Below, in pieces: positions 8,483-19,400 of a stretch of DNA of 64,000 nucleotides. The notes below the pieces were generated by a model that was given only the letters and a program-made list of their open reading frames with translations, was not told where the DNA came from and made no database searches. The stretch is from Flavihumibacter fluvii (GTDB lineage Bacteria; Bacteroidota; Bacteroidia; Chitinophagales; Chitinophagaceae). The translations under genes and the position numbers were made by a program. Location: NCBI RefSeq assembly GCF_018595675.2, contig NZ_CP092333.1:582001-646000 (forward strand), in the 5' to 3' direction. The stretch's first letter is position 1. Each line of letters begins with the position of its first letter.

Positions 8483-10060
8483 TTATATTGTTCTTTTTGG
8501 ACCCTTGAACCAATGCCGGGCAGAAAATGTCCAGTACATCCACAAAAAAATCAGCGTAATCCCTACCAGGATCGGCGCATAGTTAACGGCGATCCAGGTG
8601 AAATCTTTATTGCCCGGAATGGCTGCCGGTTCAAATGGCATGATGAAATATACACACACAATCACAATTTCAAGTATGGCCACCAGGTTCATCCACCTAT
8701 AATTCTTGCCCAGGTTCCATTCGCCCTGGTCAAAATTATTACCATGGCGCCAGCGCAGCCAGATCGGGATTAAAAATGCCAGGTACAAACCAATCACCCC
8801 AATGGATACGACCGCATAAAAGGCGCTGGGTATGCCTCTTGGACTTTTCCACAGTGCAGGTAAGGTGATCAGTACGCCTGTCAGGGCTGAAAATAAAACC
8901 GCATTAACGGGTACCTGGTCATTATTTACTTTAGCCCATTTTTGGTGTCCGGGTACCGCGCCATCCCGGGAGAAGGCAAATAACATGCGGGAACAGGAAG
9001 TGAGGCAGGCAATCGCACAAAAAAATTGCCCGACTGTTGAAATGACCATGACCAGCATGAACATACCCGGACTAAGCGAAGTGGCTAAAATTGTAATGAC
9101 AGAACCTGCGCCATATGGATTTACTGCCGGATCGAATGAACTTACCTGGTCGGGATTTGTTGCCGCGAAAAGAAAGGCCAGCAACAAAATATAACCACCC
9201 AGGGCTGAATAAAATATCGATGTCCAGATGCCTTTGGCTGCGGTTAGGTGGGCTCCCTGCGTTTCTTCTGAAAGGTGCGCAGAGGCATCAAACCCTGTAA
9301 TGGTGTATTGTGTTAACAGGAAACCCAATGGCAATACAAATAGCCAATAGGTAGGGCCACCGGAAAAGCCTGAATTGTTGATCTGGGTCGTAAAGACCCA
9401 TTCCAGGTTTTGGTGTTTTGAAGGGGTGATGATAAGAATGGCGATGATAATAGCTGCCCCGAAAACATGCCACCACACCGAGATGTTATTTAAGATGGCC
9501 TGCACATGGCTTCTGAAAGAATTGAGGATGGTGATTACTACCATTATAGCGGCAAAAAGAAAAAATTGCTGGTTGATCGCATCGCCGCCTAAAAAATGGG
9601 CGGCATAGGATGCGGAGTATGTCCCCAGGATAATATTTAAGAAAGTTGCTGCCCCATAGGCAACTGAGGCGTTAATCGCCAGCAGCCCTATTAAGTTTAA
9701 CCAACCTGCAAAGAAACCGGCTTTTGGGCCGCCAAGTTTCGACGCCCACCAGTAAATGCCACCCGAAGTTGGATAGGCGGAAGCCAGCTCCGCCATGCAA
9801 AATCCAATGATCAAAATGAAGATGGAGATTAATGGCCAGCCGATGGCGATCGCGATCGGGCCGCCGTTGTTCCAGGCCTGGCTGAAAGTGGTGAAACAAC
9901 CACTAAGGATGGAGATAACGGAAAAGGAAATCGCAAAATTGGAAAACCCCGACCAGGTTCGGCTTAGTTCCTGCTTGTACCCCAGGGAAGCCAGCAGTTT
10001 TTCTTCATTTGAGTCATGCTCATTGCTGTCGCTGGTTAAATTCTCCTGGTTTTGGGGCAT
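8483..10060 (-). CDS. APC superfamily amino acid/choline permease
   Basis: A 525-residue inner-membrane transporter with about 12 hydrophobic segments and the N-terminal APC pattern SRTWSGFSNFAISFSVISIL. Sequence features such as GGIYWWASKLGGPKAGFFAGWLN cut into TM2-3 and FTGFDASAHLSEET (written as TGFDASAHLSEET here) in TM6 are typical of the amino acid/choline transporter (ACT) branch, to which yeast choline and GABA permeases belong. It is the first gene of a run with the kinase-like gene (5 bp gap) and the GcvT-type oxidoreductase, so it probably imports the substrate of that pathway. The N-terminal 30 residues are acidic and Asn-rich and probably cytosolic. Family is secure, substrate inferred. 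Confidence 0.85.
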   Translation of the reverse strand: MPQNQENLTSDSNEHDSNEEKLLASLGYKQELSRTWSGFSNFAISFSVISILSGCFTTFSQAWNNGGPIAIAIGWPLISIFILIIGFCMAELASAYPTSGGIYWWASKLGGPKAGFFAGWLNLIGLLAINASVAYGAATFLNIILGTYSASYAAHFLGGDAINQQFFLFAAIMVVITILNSFRSHVQAILNNISVWWHVFGAAIIIAILIITPSKHQNLEWVFTTQINNSGFSGGPTYWLFVLPLGFLLTQYTITGFDASAHLSEETQGAHLTAAKGIWTSIFYSALGGYILLLAFLFAATNPDQVSSFDPAVNPYGAGSVITILATSLSPGMFMLVMVISTVGQFFCAIACLTSCSRMLFAFSRDGAVPGHQKWAKVNNDQVPVNAVLFSALTGVLITLPALWKSPRGIPSAFYAVVSIGVIGLYLAFLIPIWLRWRHGNNFDQGEWNLGKNYRWMNLVAILEIVIVCVYFIMPFEPAAIPGNKDFTWIAVNYAPILVGITLIFLWMYWTFSARHWFKGPKRTI

Positions 10061-10153
10061 ACTATAAATATAAAGAACCAGCTTTAAATATGGTACGCCA
10101 TTTTTTCCGGTCTACCATAAACGGTAGTTGGTACACCATCCCGACCGGGTCAT

Positions 10154-11395
10154 TTAATACATTTCAATTTGTTCAAAGGCCTGTTCTTCCACATCTTCAA
10201 TCCTGGATGCATATTCTATGCGTTTACGGCCCAGGGCAAGAATGATCAATCCCAGCAGGGCACAGCCGGCCATAACACCCGTCATCGGTAGGGTCGTGCC
10301 ATTATTGACCAGGCCGACCAATGCAGAAGCTAAGGCCCCAAATCCCATTTGCATGGCGCCCATTAATGCCGATGCGCTTCCGGCCTCTTTTGTAAAAGGC
10401 GCCAGGGAAAGCGCAGATGAATTGGGGAAACTAAATCCCTGGCAGCTTAGGAAAAGGAAGATCAGGAATATTGTACTATACAGGTTTAGCCACCCCAAAA
10501 TGCTGCCGATGAATAACAACAATCCAATAATGGTTTGTACAAGTAACACAATTCTGATGATCTGCGAACTGGAATATCTCCTGAGCAATACATTATTCAA
10601 CTGGCTGCAGGTAATAAGCCCTGCAGCGATTAGGCCAAATATCCAGCCATACTGTTTTTCGCTTACCATAAAGATCTTCATGAATACAAACGGCGATCCG
10701 GCCAAATAGGCAAACAGCCCGGCTGCAGCAATGGCTCCTGAAAAAGCATAAGTGAAAAATTGTGGTTGCTTTAATACGAAGAGAAAACCATTTAAAATTT
10801 TTTGTGGTCTTAGCGACATGGATGGATCGGGTTGCTTGCTTTCCGGCAAAAGGAAAATAACGGCCATCAATATTATCGCGGTGATGATGGCCAGCAAAAC
10901 AAAGACAGCATGCCATCCGTACGCTGCGATCAGGAAACTGCCGACTGTTGGTGCAATAATGGGCGATACACCAAGAATGAGAATCAACAGGGAAAATATT
11001 TTCGCATTCTCGTTTACCGGAAACAGGTCCCGCACTATAGCACCCGGTGCCACCATACCAACGCAACCACCCAGCGCCTGCAGGAAACGAAAACCGATCA
11101 ACTGCTCCACAGAATTGGACATGGCACAGCCCAGCGATGCAATTATGTAAATAACCAGGCCAGCATATAGCGGCCTTTTACGTCCATACCGGTCCAGCAA
11201 TGGCCCACATATCAGTTGCCCGGCACAAATGCCAATAAAAAAACTCGATAAGGAATAGGCAACATAATCGACAGATGTGTGCAGTTCGCTGGCTATTGTT
11301 GGGAAACCGGGTAAATACATGTCTATAGAGAATGGGCCAATGGCTGACAGCAAGCCCAGGATCAGAATCAATAAGGAACGGTTTCGTTGGTGCAT
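10154..11395 (-). CDS. Bcr/CflA family drug-resistance MFS exporter (copy A)
   Basis: A 413-residue major facilitator with 12 predicted membrane segments. Diagnostic are the DHA1 start PFSIDMYLPGFPTIA, motif A in loop 2-3 (LLDRYGRKRPLYAG), and the Bcr/CflA block RFLQALGGCVGMVAPGAIVRD. Bcr/CflA proteins are proton-coupled exporters of bicyclomycin, chloramphenicol, sulfonamides or dipeptides. The C-terminus is a short acidic tail. The start lies 11 bp after the stop of the carbonic anhydrase gene, so the two are likely co-transcribed. A second, closely similar exporter is encoded at 14038-15285. Specific substrate cannot be told. Confidence 0.9.
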   Translation of the reverse strand: MHQRNRSLLILILGLLSAIGPFSIDMYLPGFPTIASELHTSVDYVAYSLSSFFIGICAGQLICGPLLDRYGRKRPLYAGLVIYIIASLGCAMSNSVEQLIGFRFLQALGGCVGMVAPGAIVRDLFPVNENAKIFSLLILILGVSPIIAPTVGSFLIAAYGWHAVFVLLAIITAIILMAVIFLLPESKQPDPSMSLRPQKILNGFLFVLKQPQFFTYAFSGAIAAAGLFAYLAGSPFVFMKIFMVSEKQYGWIFGLIAAGLITCSQLNNVLLRRYSSSQIIRIVLLVQTIIGLLLFIGSILGWLNLYSTIFLIFLFLSCQGFSFPNSSALSLAPFTKEAGSASALMGAMQMGFGALASALVGLVNNGTTLPMTGVMAGCALLGLIILALGRKRIEYASRIEDVEEQAFEQIEMY

Positions 11396-11406
11396 TGGTG
11401 TTGTTT

Positions 11407-12033
11407 CTAAATCAACCTGTAAATTTTCATGATATCTGCTAATATGGTCTGAAAATCAATATTCAGGTCAATGAGTTTTCCGGTCCTTATATCAAAAACC
11501 CAACCATGGACAGTTAATCCTCTTTCTTTGTTGGCTTGTTGTACGGCAGCCGTCTTTATAAGGTTGATACATTGCTCCTGCACATTAAGCTCCACCAGCC
11601 GGTCAAATCGTTTGTGCTCATCCGTTATTCCCACCAACTCTTCCATATGCAACCGGTAAACATCACGGATATTCCTGAGCCAGGGGTTCAGGATCCCCAA
11701 ATCTTCGGCAAGTAGTGAAGCCTTCACACCACCACACTCATAGTGACCGCATACAACAATGTGGTTTACCTTCAGGTGCCTTACCGCATAGTTGATCACA
11801 GACATAACATTGAGGTCAACTGATATGACCATGTTGGCAATATTTCTATGGATAAATACCTCTCCTGGTTGAACTCCCATCAGGTCCTCTGCGGTTACCC
11901 GGCTATCAGAACATCCTATGTAAAGGATTTCAGGTGATTGCCCTTTGGACAGTTCCTTGAAATAGTCGGGATTTGCCTGTAGTTTCTCTGCCACCCATTG
12001 TTCATTATTCCTGAATATTCTATTAAAATCCAT
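11407..12033 (-). CDS. Beta-class carbonic anhydrase
   Basis: A 208-residue cytosolic enzyme that interconverts CO2 and bicarbonate. The beta-class zinc site is complete: CSDSR gives Cys41 and the Asp43/Arg45 dyad, and GHYECGG gives His97 and Cys100. The PGEVFIHRNIANMV segment that lines the active site is also present. Length matches bacterial Can-type enzymes. It is followed after 11 bp by an MFS exporter on the same strand and preceded by a 103-bp gap after the aldo/keto reductase gene. No signal peptide. Assignment is firm. Confidence 0.95.
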   Translation of the reverse strand: MDFNRIFRNNEQWVAEKLQANPDYFKELSKGQSPEILYIGCSDSRVTAEDLMGVQPGEVFIHRNIANMVISVDLNVMSVINYAVRHLKVNHIVVCGHYECGGVKASLLAEDLGILNPWLRNIRDVYRLHMEELVGITDEHKRFDRLVELNVQEQCINLIKTAAVQQANKERGLTVHGWVFDIRTGKLIDLNIDFQTILADIMKIYRLI

Positions 12034-12136
12034 GCATACTTATTTAGGATACTAATGTAGTGAATAAGAGTTAGGTTTATTCACACCAGGGTTTTCGCAG
12101 GCATATAGCCAGCGGCACCAGGCATAATTATATACT

Positions 12137-13144
<1,008 letters not shown>

Positions 13145-13156
13145 TTAATGATGGAA

Positions 13157-13164
13157 CAAAGCTA
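13157..13164 (-). promoter_or_regulatory. Predicted -7 promoter box of the aldo/keto reductase gene
   Basis: TAGCTTTG on the minus strand matches the Bacteroidota -7 consensus TAnnTTTG and ends 24 bp before the ATG at 13132. The -33 TTG element is not evident, as often happens with activator-dependent promoters. Inference from consensus only. Confidence 0.4.
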
Positions 13165-13206
13165 CAACGGGGCCAGTCCGGGAAATAACTAAATTGAAAC
13201 AACTAA

Positions 13207-13222
13207 TTACGAAAATCAAATA
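13207..13222. promoter_or_regulatory. Candidate AraC-type operator (TTACGAAAATCAAATA)
   Basis: The element resembles TTACGATTTTCAAACA found at 21280 and 22298 around an AraC gene, matching at 12 of 16 positions. It lies about 43-65 bp upstream of the predicted -7 box of the aldo/keto reductase gene, a usual distance for an activator. Candidate only. Confidence 0.3.
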
Positions 13223-13239
13223 TTCCGAATCCGGTCTTC

Positions 13240-13941
13240 CTAGAAATAATAGGAAATCCCCAGGTTTAAACGGAGCAGGTTGATGTTCAGGTCAAAATTT
13301 GTTTCTTTCAGAACTGCCTGGGGTTGGTCCGGTGTTGTTTTTGTTTCCTTTGAATAGTTGAGTCCCAATATGCCAACATTTACTTCAAACGCAAATCCCT
13401 TTTCGACAATGAAGATCATACCAGGTGTAAAAGCAATACCATAATTGTTTTTCTGTATGTCGGTAATCACAGTTGTATTTCCTGTTGATGTTGATTCTTC
13501 CCCGTTTCCAAATCCAAATTGGAGCCCTGTTTGGGTGAACAGGTAAAACCGGTTCTTTTTACTTAGTGGAAAATAATTCCGGATAAAAGGGGTGAATGCA
13601 AAAGTTTGGAGATCTTGGTCCGTAATGGTATTTGGGCCAACAGCGTTAATGGACTCCATGTTTTCTTTCTCTGCTCCATAACTGAATGCAAGACCTACTG
13701 CGAAATTCTTTTTGAAAAAATATCCGCCGCCGGTTTTTATGGAGCTTTCAGATGCTTTTGCATATTTTATGTTTTCGAAAGTCGACTTTGTATTTTCTTT
13801 TGTGGTATTTGTGTAGGAAAGCAGGAGTCCAATATAAGCGGTTTTTTTATCCAATACCTTTCCACCATCTGATTGAGCAAGAGCCTGGTAAGCTTCCAGC
13901 TGAATAATTACTACTGTTACCAGGAAGGTTATCCGTTTCAT
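13240..13941 (-). CDS. Outer-membrane beta-barrel protein
   Basis: A 233-residue secreted protein with a signal peptide (residues 1-22, cleavage after ALAQ) followed by amphipathic beta-strands such as KNFAVGLAFSYG, TFAFTPFIRNYFPL, FYLFTQTGLQFGF and the C-terminal LRLNLGISYYF with terminal Phe. This is the small OmpA/OmpW-like eight-strand barrel architecture common in Bacteroidota (outer membrane protein beta-barrel domain). It is a stand-alone gene between the aldo/keto reductase and the exporter at 14038. No enzymatic motif. Structural role or small-molecule pore is possible; function unknown. Confidence 0.7.
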   Translation of the reverse strand: MKRITFLVTVVIIQLEAYQALAQSDGGKVLDKKTAYIGLLLSYTNTTKENTKSTFENIKYAKASESSIKTGGGYFFKKNFAVGLAFSYGAEKENMESINAVGPNTITDQDLQTFAFTPFIRNYFPLSKKNRFYLFTQTGLQFGFGNGEESTSTGNTTVITDIQKNNYGIAFTPGMIFIVEKGFAFEVNVGILGLNYSKETKTTPDQPQAVLKETNFDLNINLLRLNLGISYYF

Positions 13942-14037
13942 GTTAATACTTTAAGCTTGAAAAGGAATAAATCGTAATGCAAAGGTCCTTTATATGAACC
14001 AGATTTGGTATTTTATTCCTGCAATATTTACCTGGGG

Positions 14038-15285
14038 TCAAAGTGTGCTGATCATCTCCACGTCTTCTTCTTCCACGGCTTCTGTGCTGGCGCGCTGGAC
14101 AATTATTTTCCTTCCCAAAGTCAGAACAGATAAGGCAGCCAGGGCGCAAAAAGCCATAACTGCAGTCATAGGCGAGAAATAGTTTTGTAATATGCTGACC
14201 AAGGCAGATGCGCTGGCGCCTATGAACATTTGCATGGCGCCCAGCAGTGCAGAGGCACTTCCTGCATTATGGCCAAATGGCGCTAATGAAAGGGCTGAAG
14301 AATTGGGAAAAATAAAACCCTGGCAGCACAAAAATATAAATATGAGAAAGATGGTAACAAACAGGTCACCCCAGCCTGCATACGTTATGCCAGCCAAAAT
14401 CACCCCGATAATACATTGGCTGCTTAATGCTGCTTTAATAATTTGTTCACTGGTATAATTTTTTAGTAACACCGTATTGATCTGTGCGGACCCGATCAGG
14501 CCCATGGCAATCAAGGCAAATATCCATCCATATTGCCGCTCACTTACCTTGAATATTTCCATAAATACATGGGGCGATCCGCTGATATAAGCATATAACC
14601 CGGCGGAGGCAATCGCACCGGTCAGTGAATAGGTGTAAAACTGTGGGTGCCTGATGATGCCCATAAAACTATCGATGATGGGTTTTGGCTTCAGTGAAAA
14701 ATTTGGATCGGGTTGCTTGCTTTCCGGCAATAAAAAATATATAGCCGTAATGATGATGAGCGCTACAAGAATAAGCATTACAAATACATAACGCCAACCA
14801 AATGCGGCAGTAACATAGCCGCCTAATGTTGGTGCAATGATCGGTGACACAGCCACTACCAGCATCAACAGGGAAAATATTTTGGCATTTTCCTTCACTT
14901 CAAATAAGTCCCGCACCATAGCTCTTGCGGCCACCATCCCTACACAGCCACCTAATGCCTGCAGGAACCTGAACAGGATCAATCCATTTACAGTAGTTGC
15001 CATGGCACAACCTACTGATGCAATGAGATAAATAATTAATCCTGCATATAATGGTTTTTTCCTGCCATATCTTTCCAGTAACGGTCCATAAAGTAATTGC
15101 CCGGCGGAAATGCCGATAAAGAAACTGGATAGTGATAACATTACCTTCGCAACCGTTGTGTTCAGTCCTCTTGCAATATCCGGGAATGCCGGCAGGTACA
15201 TGTCAATGGAAAATGGTCCGATGGCGGTGAGCAGGCCCAGTATCAGAATGAGGTAGAAACTTTTTTTCCCGGTATTGTTTTTCAT
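14038..15285 (-). CDS. Bcr/CflA family drug-resistance MFS exporter (copy B)
   Basis: A 415-residue exporter with 12 membrane segments, PFSIDMYLPAFPDIARG at the N-terminus, LLERYGRKKPLYAG as motif A and RFLQALGGCVGMVAARAMVRD. It is a close paralogue of the exporter at 10154. The ATG at 15285 is chosen over a TTG at 15300. It begins 29 bp after the stop of the membrane-fusion protein gene and is the last gene in the AraC-TolC-RND-MFP run, so here an MFS exporter is added to a tripartite pump operon. The C-terminus is acidic (EEEDVEM). Substrate unknown; drug or metabolite efflux expected. Confidence 0.9.
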   Translation of the reverse strand: MKNNTGKKSFYLILILGLLTAIGPFSIDMYLPAFPDIARGLNTTVAKVMLSLSSFFIGISAGQLLYGPLLERYGRKKPLYAGLIIYLIASVGCAMATTVNGLILFRFLQALGGCVGMVAARAMVRDLFEVKENAKIFSLLMLVVAVSPIIAPTLGGYVTAAFGWRYVFVMLILVALIIITAIYFLLPESKQPDPNFSLKPKPIIDSFMGIIRHPQFYTYSLTGAIASAGLYAYISGSPHVFMEIFKVSERQYGWIFALIAMGLIGSAQINTVLLKNYTSEQIIKAALSSQCIIGVILAGITYAGWGDLFVTIFLIFIFLCCQGFIFPNSSALSLAPFGHNAGSASALLGAMQMFIGASASALVSILQNYFSPMTAVMAFCALAALSVLTLGRKIIVQRASTEAVEEEDVEMISTL

Positions 15286-15314
15286 AACATGGTAAAGCAA
15301 TTTACTGCCATTGG

Positions 15315-16460
15315 TTATTCTGCAATTTTCCCGACATTCTTCAATTCACTCCCGTTCCTAATTTCTTCAGTGGCAGTTTTCAACAGCAGGTCGCCCTGGT
15401 TTAGCCTGCCATAGATTTCAATATTGCCATGCTCTTCCCGGCCTGGCTTTACAGTGACCCATTCCGCCTTATGATCTGCAACCCGTATAACAAATATATT
15501 TTCTGCAGTATTAACGACGGCTGATTTTGGTACAATAAAAGTACTGTCTGCAGCCGGAAGGGGCAGGCTTACTTCAGCCACCATGCCCGGTAATAATTTC
15601 TTGTCATTGTTCACCACATCCATCTCAATTCTTTGTGCATGTAACCTGTTATCTATTGCTCCGGCCAATCTTTTAACCCGGGCGGTGAATTGCTGGTCTG
15701 GCAGTGCCTTTACCGTAAAGCTTACTTCATTATTTGTATGGAGGTAACTCGTGTAAGCCTCAGGAACCGAGATCACCAGGCGAAGTTTTTTCTGCTCTTT
15801 GAGGGTGAACAATGGCAGCTCGGAACCTTTTCCCGAAGGCCCTACATAGGCACCCGGATTTACATTCCTGGCCGTGATAACTCCACTGAATGGCGCTTTT
15901 ATCTGCAGGTACTTTTGCATTTCTGCAATTTGCTGGTAAGCATCCCTTGCTGCCTGCAGTTGGGAGAAATCCGAGCTTTTCCGGGCAGCGGCCTGTTCAA
16001 GATCGATAGGGGAGACGGTGCCGGGAGTCTGGCTGGTGGCCAGTAAACGATCATAGCTGGCTTTACTGGCGGTATAAATGGCTTCACGGGATTGAATATT
16101 TGATGAGGCACCGGCTAATTGTGAACCGAGTTCCGGTGCTTCCATCGTAACAAGCAACTGGCCTTCTTTTACTTCTGACCCCACATCAGCATACAATTTT
16201 TTTACAAAGCTGTTTTCCTTGGCGTAAAGGTCCACCTGCTGGAAAGCCATCAACTCCCCGGGAATTTGTAACGAAGACGTCAGCCGGCCTTTTTGAAGGG
16301 CAAATATTTCTGTGGTTTGTATATCGGCTGGTTGTTCCGTTTCCGGATTTTTTTGTTGCGGCTTGTCTTCAGTACGACAGCCGCCTGTCAAAACGGCTAA
16401 CGTTAAACTATATACGATGATCATCCTGACCTTTGTGTTTGTATGTAAGCTGGAGTTCAT
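15315..16460 (-). CDS. RND efflux periplasmic adaptor (membrane-fusion lipoprotein)
   Basis: A 381-residue lipoprotein. The signal peptide ends in the lipobox LTGGC with Cys28 as the acylated residue. The mature part has the HlyD/AcrA order: a barrel-sandwich (lipoyl) half (KLYADVGSEVKEGQLLVTMEAP), an alpha-hairpin (about residues 100-165), the second lipoyl half (IKAPFSGVITARNVNPGAYV), beta-barrel and membrane-proximal domain. Such adaptors link the inner-membrane RND pump to the TolC-like channel. It begins 20 bp after the RND gene and is followed by the MFS gene, in one operon under the AraC gene at 22212. Family assignment is firm. Confidence 0.9.
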   Translation of the reverse strand: MNSSLHTNTKVRMIIVYSLTLAVLTGGCRTEDKPQQKNPETEQPADIQTTEIFALQKGRLTSSLQIPGELMAFQQVDLYAKENSFVKKLYADVGSEVKEGQLLVTMEAPELGSQLAGASSNIQSREAIYTASKASYDRLLATSQTPGTVSPIDLEQAAARKSSDFSQLQAARDAYQQIAEMQKYLQIKAPFSGVITARNVNPGAYVGPSGKGSELPLFTLKEQKKLRLVISVPEAYTSYLHTNNEVSFTVKALPDQQFTARVKRLAGAIDNRLHAQRIEMDVVNNDKKLLPGMVAEVSLPLPAADSTFIVPKSAVVNTAENIFVIRVADHKAEWVTVKPGREEHGNIEIYGRLNQGDLLLKTATEEIRNGSELKNVGKIAE

Positions 16461-16480
16461 GGCCTTTTATATTTGATCGG

Positions 16481-19400
16481 TTATGCTTTGTGTTGTAATG
16501 CAGGGATATAATGTGTGCTGTTCTCATCTTCCGGATCGAGTGATACTGATGTGGTGGTGGTTTTGTCCTGTACCCAGGCGAATACCAACGGTAGTATGAT
16601 CAAAGCGGCAAAGGTGGATGCAATCAACCCGCCGATCACCGCCCGCCCTAATGGCGCGGCCTGGTCGCCGCCTTCCCCAAAGCCTGATGCCATGGGTATC
16701 ATGCCCATCACCATGGCCACACTGGTCATCAAAATGGGTCGTATCCGTAATGCGGCGGACTCTTTCGCGCTAAGCAGGGCATTGCCATTGTGCAAACGCA
16801 GGTGCTCTGCATTCGTAATCAGCAATACCGCATTGGCAATGGATACACCTACCGACATGATCATGCCCATATACGATTGCAGGTTGAGTGTTGATCCCGT
16901 AAGCATCAGCATGCCGAGTGATCCAAGCAGCACGGCTGGTATGGTGGACAATACGACCAGGGATACTTTAAAGGACTGGAAATTTGCCGCCAGCATCAGG
17001 AAGATCACTACTACTGCAGTAAGTAATCCTGTTTGAAGACTGTTTAAAGTATCGGTTAATACTTCAGTCAATCCCTTTGTTTCGACGGTTAACCCACGGG
17101 GTAATTCACCTAATGACTGAATCGCTTTTTTTACATCTGCCGTGGCTGTGCCAAGGTCCCTGCCATTTATATTCGCAGTCACGGATAGGAAGGGGATAGT
17201 GCCTGAATTGTCGTTCTCACCGTACATGGTGACGGGTTTTGTATCGGCCACATCTCCCAATACGGGCCGGGCCTGGTTGCTCATCACCGGTATTTCCCGG
17301 ATATCGTTTTCGCTGGACATCTTGTTTTCGGGTACCTCTACCTGCACGGCATAACTTTGGTTGCTCCTGGGGTCGATCCATACATTTTTCTCCGTATAGC
17401 GGGAGGATGAAGTTGCGGCGATTAATGACCGTGAAATATCTGATACGGTTACACCCAATTGTGCGGCCCTGGTCCTGTCTATATCAATTTCTATGGCCGG
17501 GTATTTTATGGCCTGGGCCAGCTGCACATCCCGCAGGTAAGCGATCTGGTTTAATTTGCCGATCACCTTATTGGCATACTGCTCGTTGAGTTTTTTGTCC
17601 TTCCCCGTGATGCGGACTTCAATGGGTGTTGGCGATCCCTGGCTGAGGATTTTATCTGTCAGCTCAATCGGTTCAAAGGAAACCCGCAAATCTGGTATCT
17701 CGGCTTTCACTTTCTTCCGGAACCTTTCTTTGACCGAATCCAAAGGCTCTTTATATTCTTCTTTCAAAGCGACCTGCATCACCGCTTCCTGGGGGCCGCT
17801 CATAAACAGGTAAATCGGGCTGGTTGAAAATTGTCCGGGGTGCTGGCCAACATACGCAGATGTCACACTGATGTTTTCTTTTCCCACAAGCTCTTCCAGG
17901 ATATGCAAGGCCTTGATCGTTTTGACCTCGGTCCTTTCCAGCCGGGTGCCATCAGGGGCACGAAGCCGCACCTGGAACTGGCCGGCATTTGTTTTCGGTA
18001 ATACATCACGCCCTATATTTTTGAATAATATGGCTACAACGCCACAGCTCATTAGCACATAAAGGACAACGACGGGTTTTTTATAAGGGAAGATGCGGTC
18101 CAGGAAACGCAGGAAACGATTCCTGAAGGCATCAAACCGGCTTAGCTTGCCACTGCCCGATTCTTTGGCCAGCAATTTCTTTTTCTGCTCCCAGGTATCC
18201 TGCTCTTCTGCTGCGGAAAGTCCCAGCCTGGAAAATTCCTCTTTATCGGTTAATATATGCCCGTCGGCAGGCGATATATGGTGATGGCCTTTCATCAGCC
18301 AATTGGCCATGATGGGAACGAAGGTCTGGGACAATAAATAGGAGGTGACCATGGAAAAAGCGATTGCCATGGCTAATGGCAGGAACAAGGCTCCTGGTAT
18401 CCCGGTCATAGTAAATGCTGGTGCAAATACAGCCAGGATACAAAGCAGGATCAGCAGCTTTGGGAAGGCAATCTCTTTACAGGCATCCCATATCGCCAAT
18501 GCTTTTGGTTTGCCCATGGCTAAATGCTGGTGGATGTTTTCTATGGTCACCGTAGATTCATCCACCAGTATACCAATGGCGAGCGCCAGCCCGCTCAGCG
18601 TCATGATATTAATGGTTTGGTCGAACAGGTACAGGAACAATACACCGGAAATGATGGATGCGGGTATGGTTAAAACGACGATCAGCGCCCCGCGCCTGTC
18701 CCCTAAAAACAGCAGCACCATCAGGCCGGTCAGGATAGCACCAATAATACCTTCGGTGATTAAACTTTTTACGGCATTGATCACATATACGGACTGGTCA
18801 AATTCATAAGAGAGTTTCACATCTTCCGGTAGTAAACTTTGAAAACGCGGAATGGCTTTTTTCAGGTTCTGGACCACTTCCCAGGTTGAGGCATCAGCAG
18901 ATTTGGTAATGGGGAGGTAGATGGACCGTTTGCCATTGATCAATGCATAACCAACGGTCACATCTGCTGCATCTTCAACAGTTGCGATGTCGCGCAAATA
19001 CACATTCTGGACACTCCCTTTATAAATCGGGATGTCACCAAAGTCTTTTACATTTTTAATGGTGGTATTGGCGGGGGTTAAATAGTTGAAATCACCTATT
19101 CGTACATTTCCGGCAGGGGTGGACTGGTTATTCAAGCGCATGGCTTCCACGACCTGGTCGGGTGTAAGGTTGTGCACCCGTAATAATTCCGGGTCTACCT
19201 TGATGACGATGGTCCTGATGTTTCCACCAAAAGGTGCCGGGGATACTAATCCGGGTATGGAGGTGAAAGAAGCCCGTACATAAATATTGGCGAGGTCCAT
19301 CAGTTCATTATTGGATCGCTTGGGACTACTGAGTACCAGCTGTCCGATCGGCAAGGTGGAAGCATCAAAACGTAATATAAACGGCGGCTGGGATCCAGGC

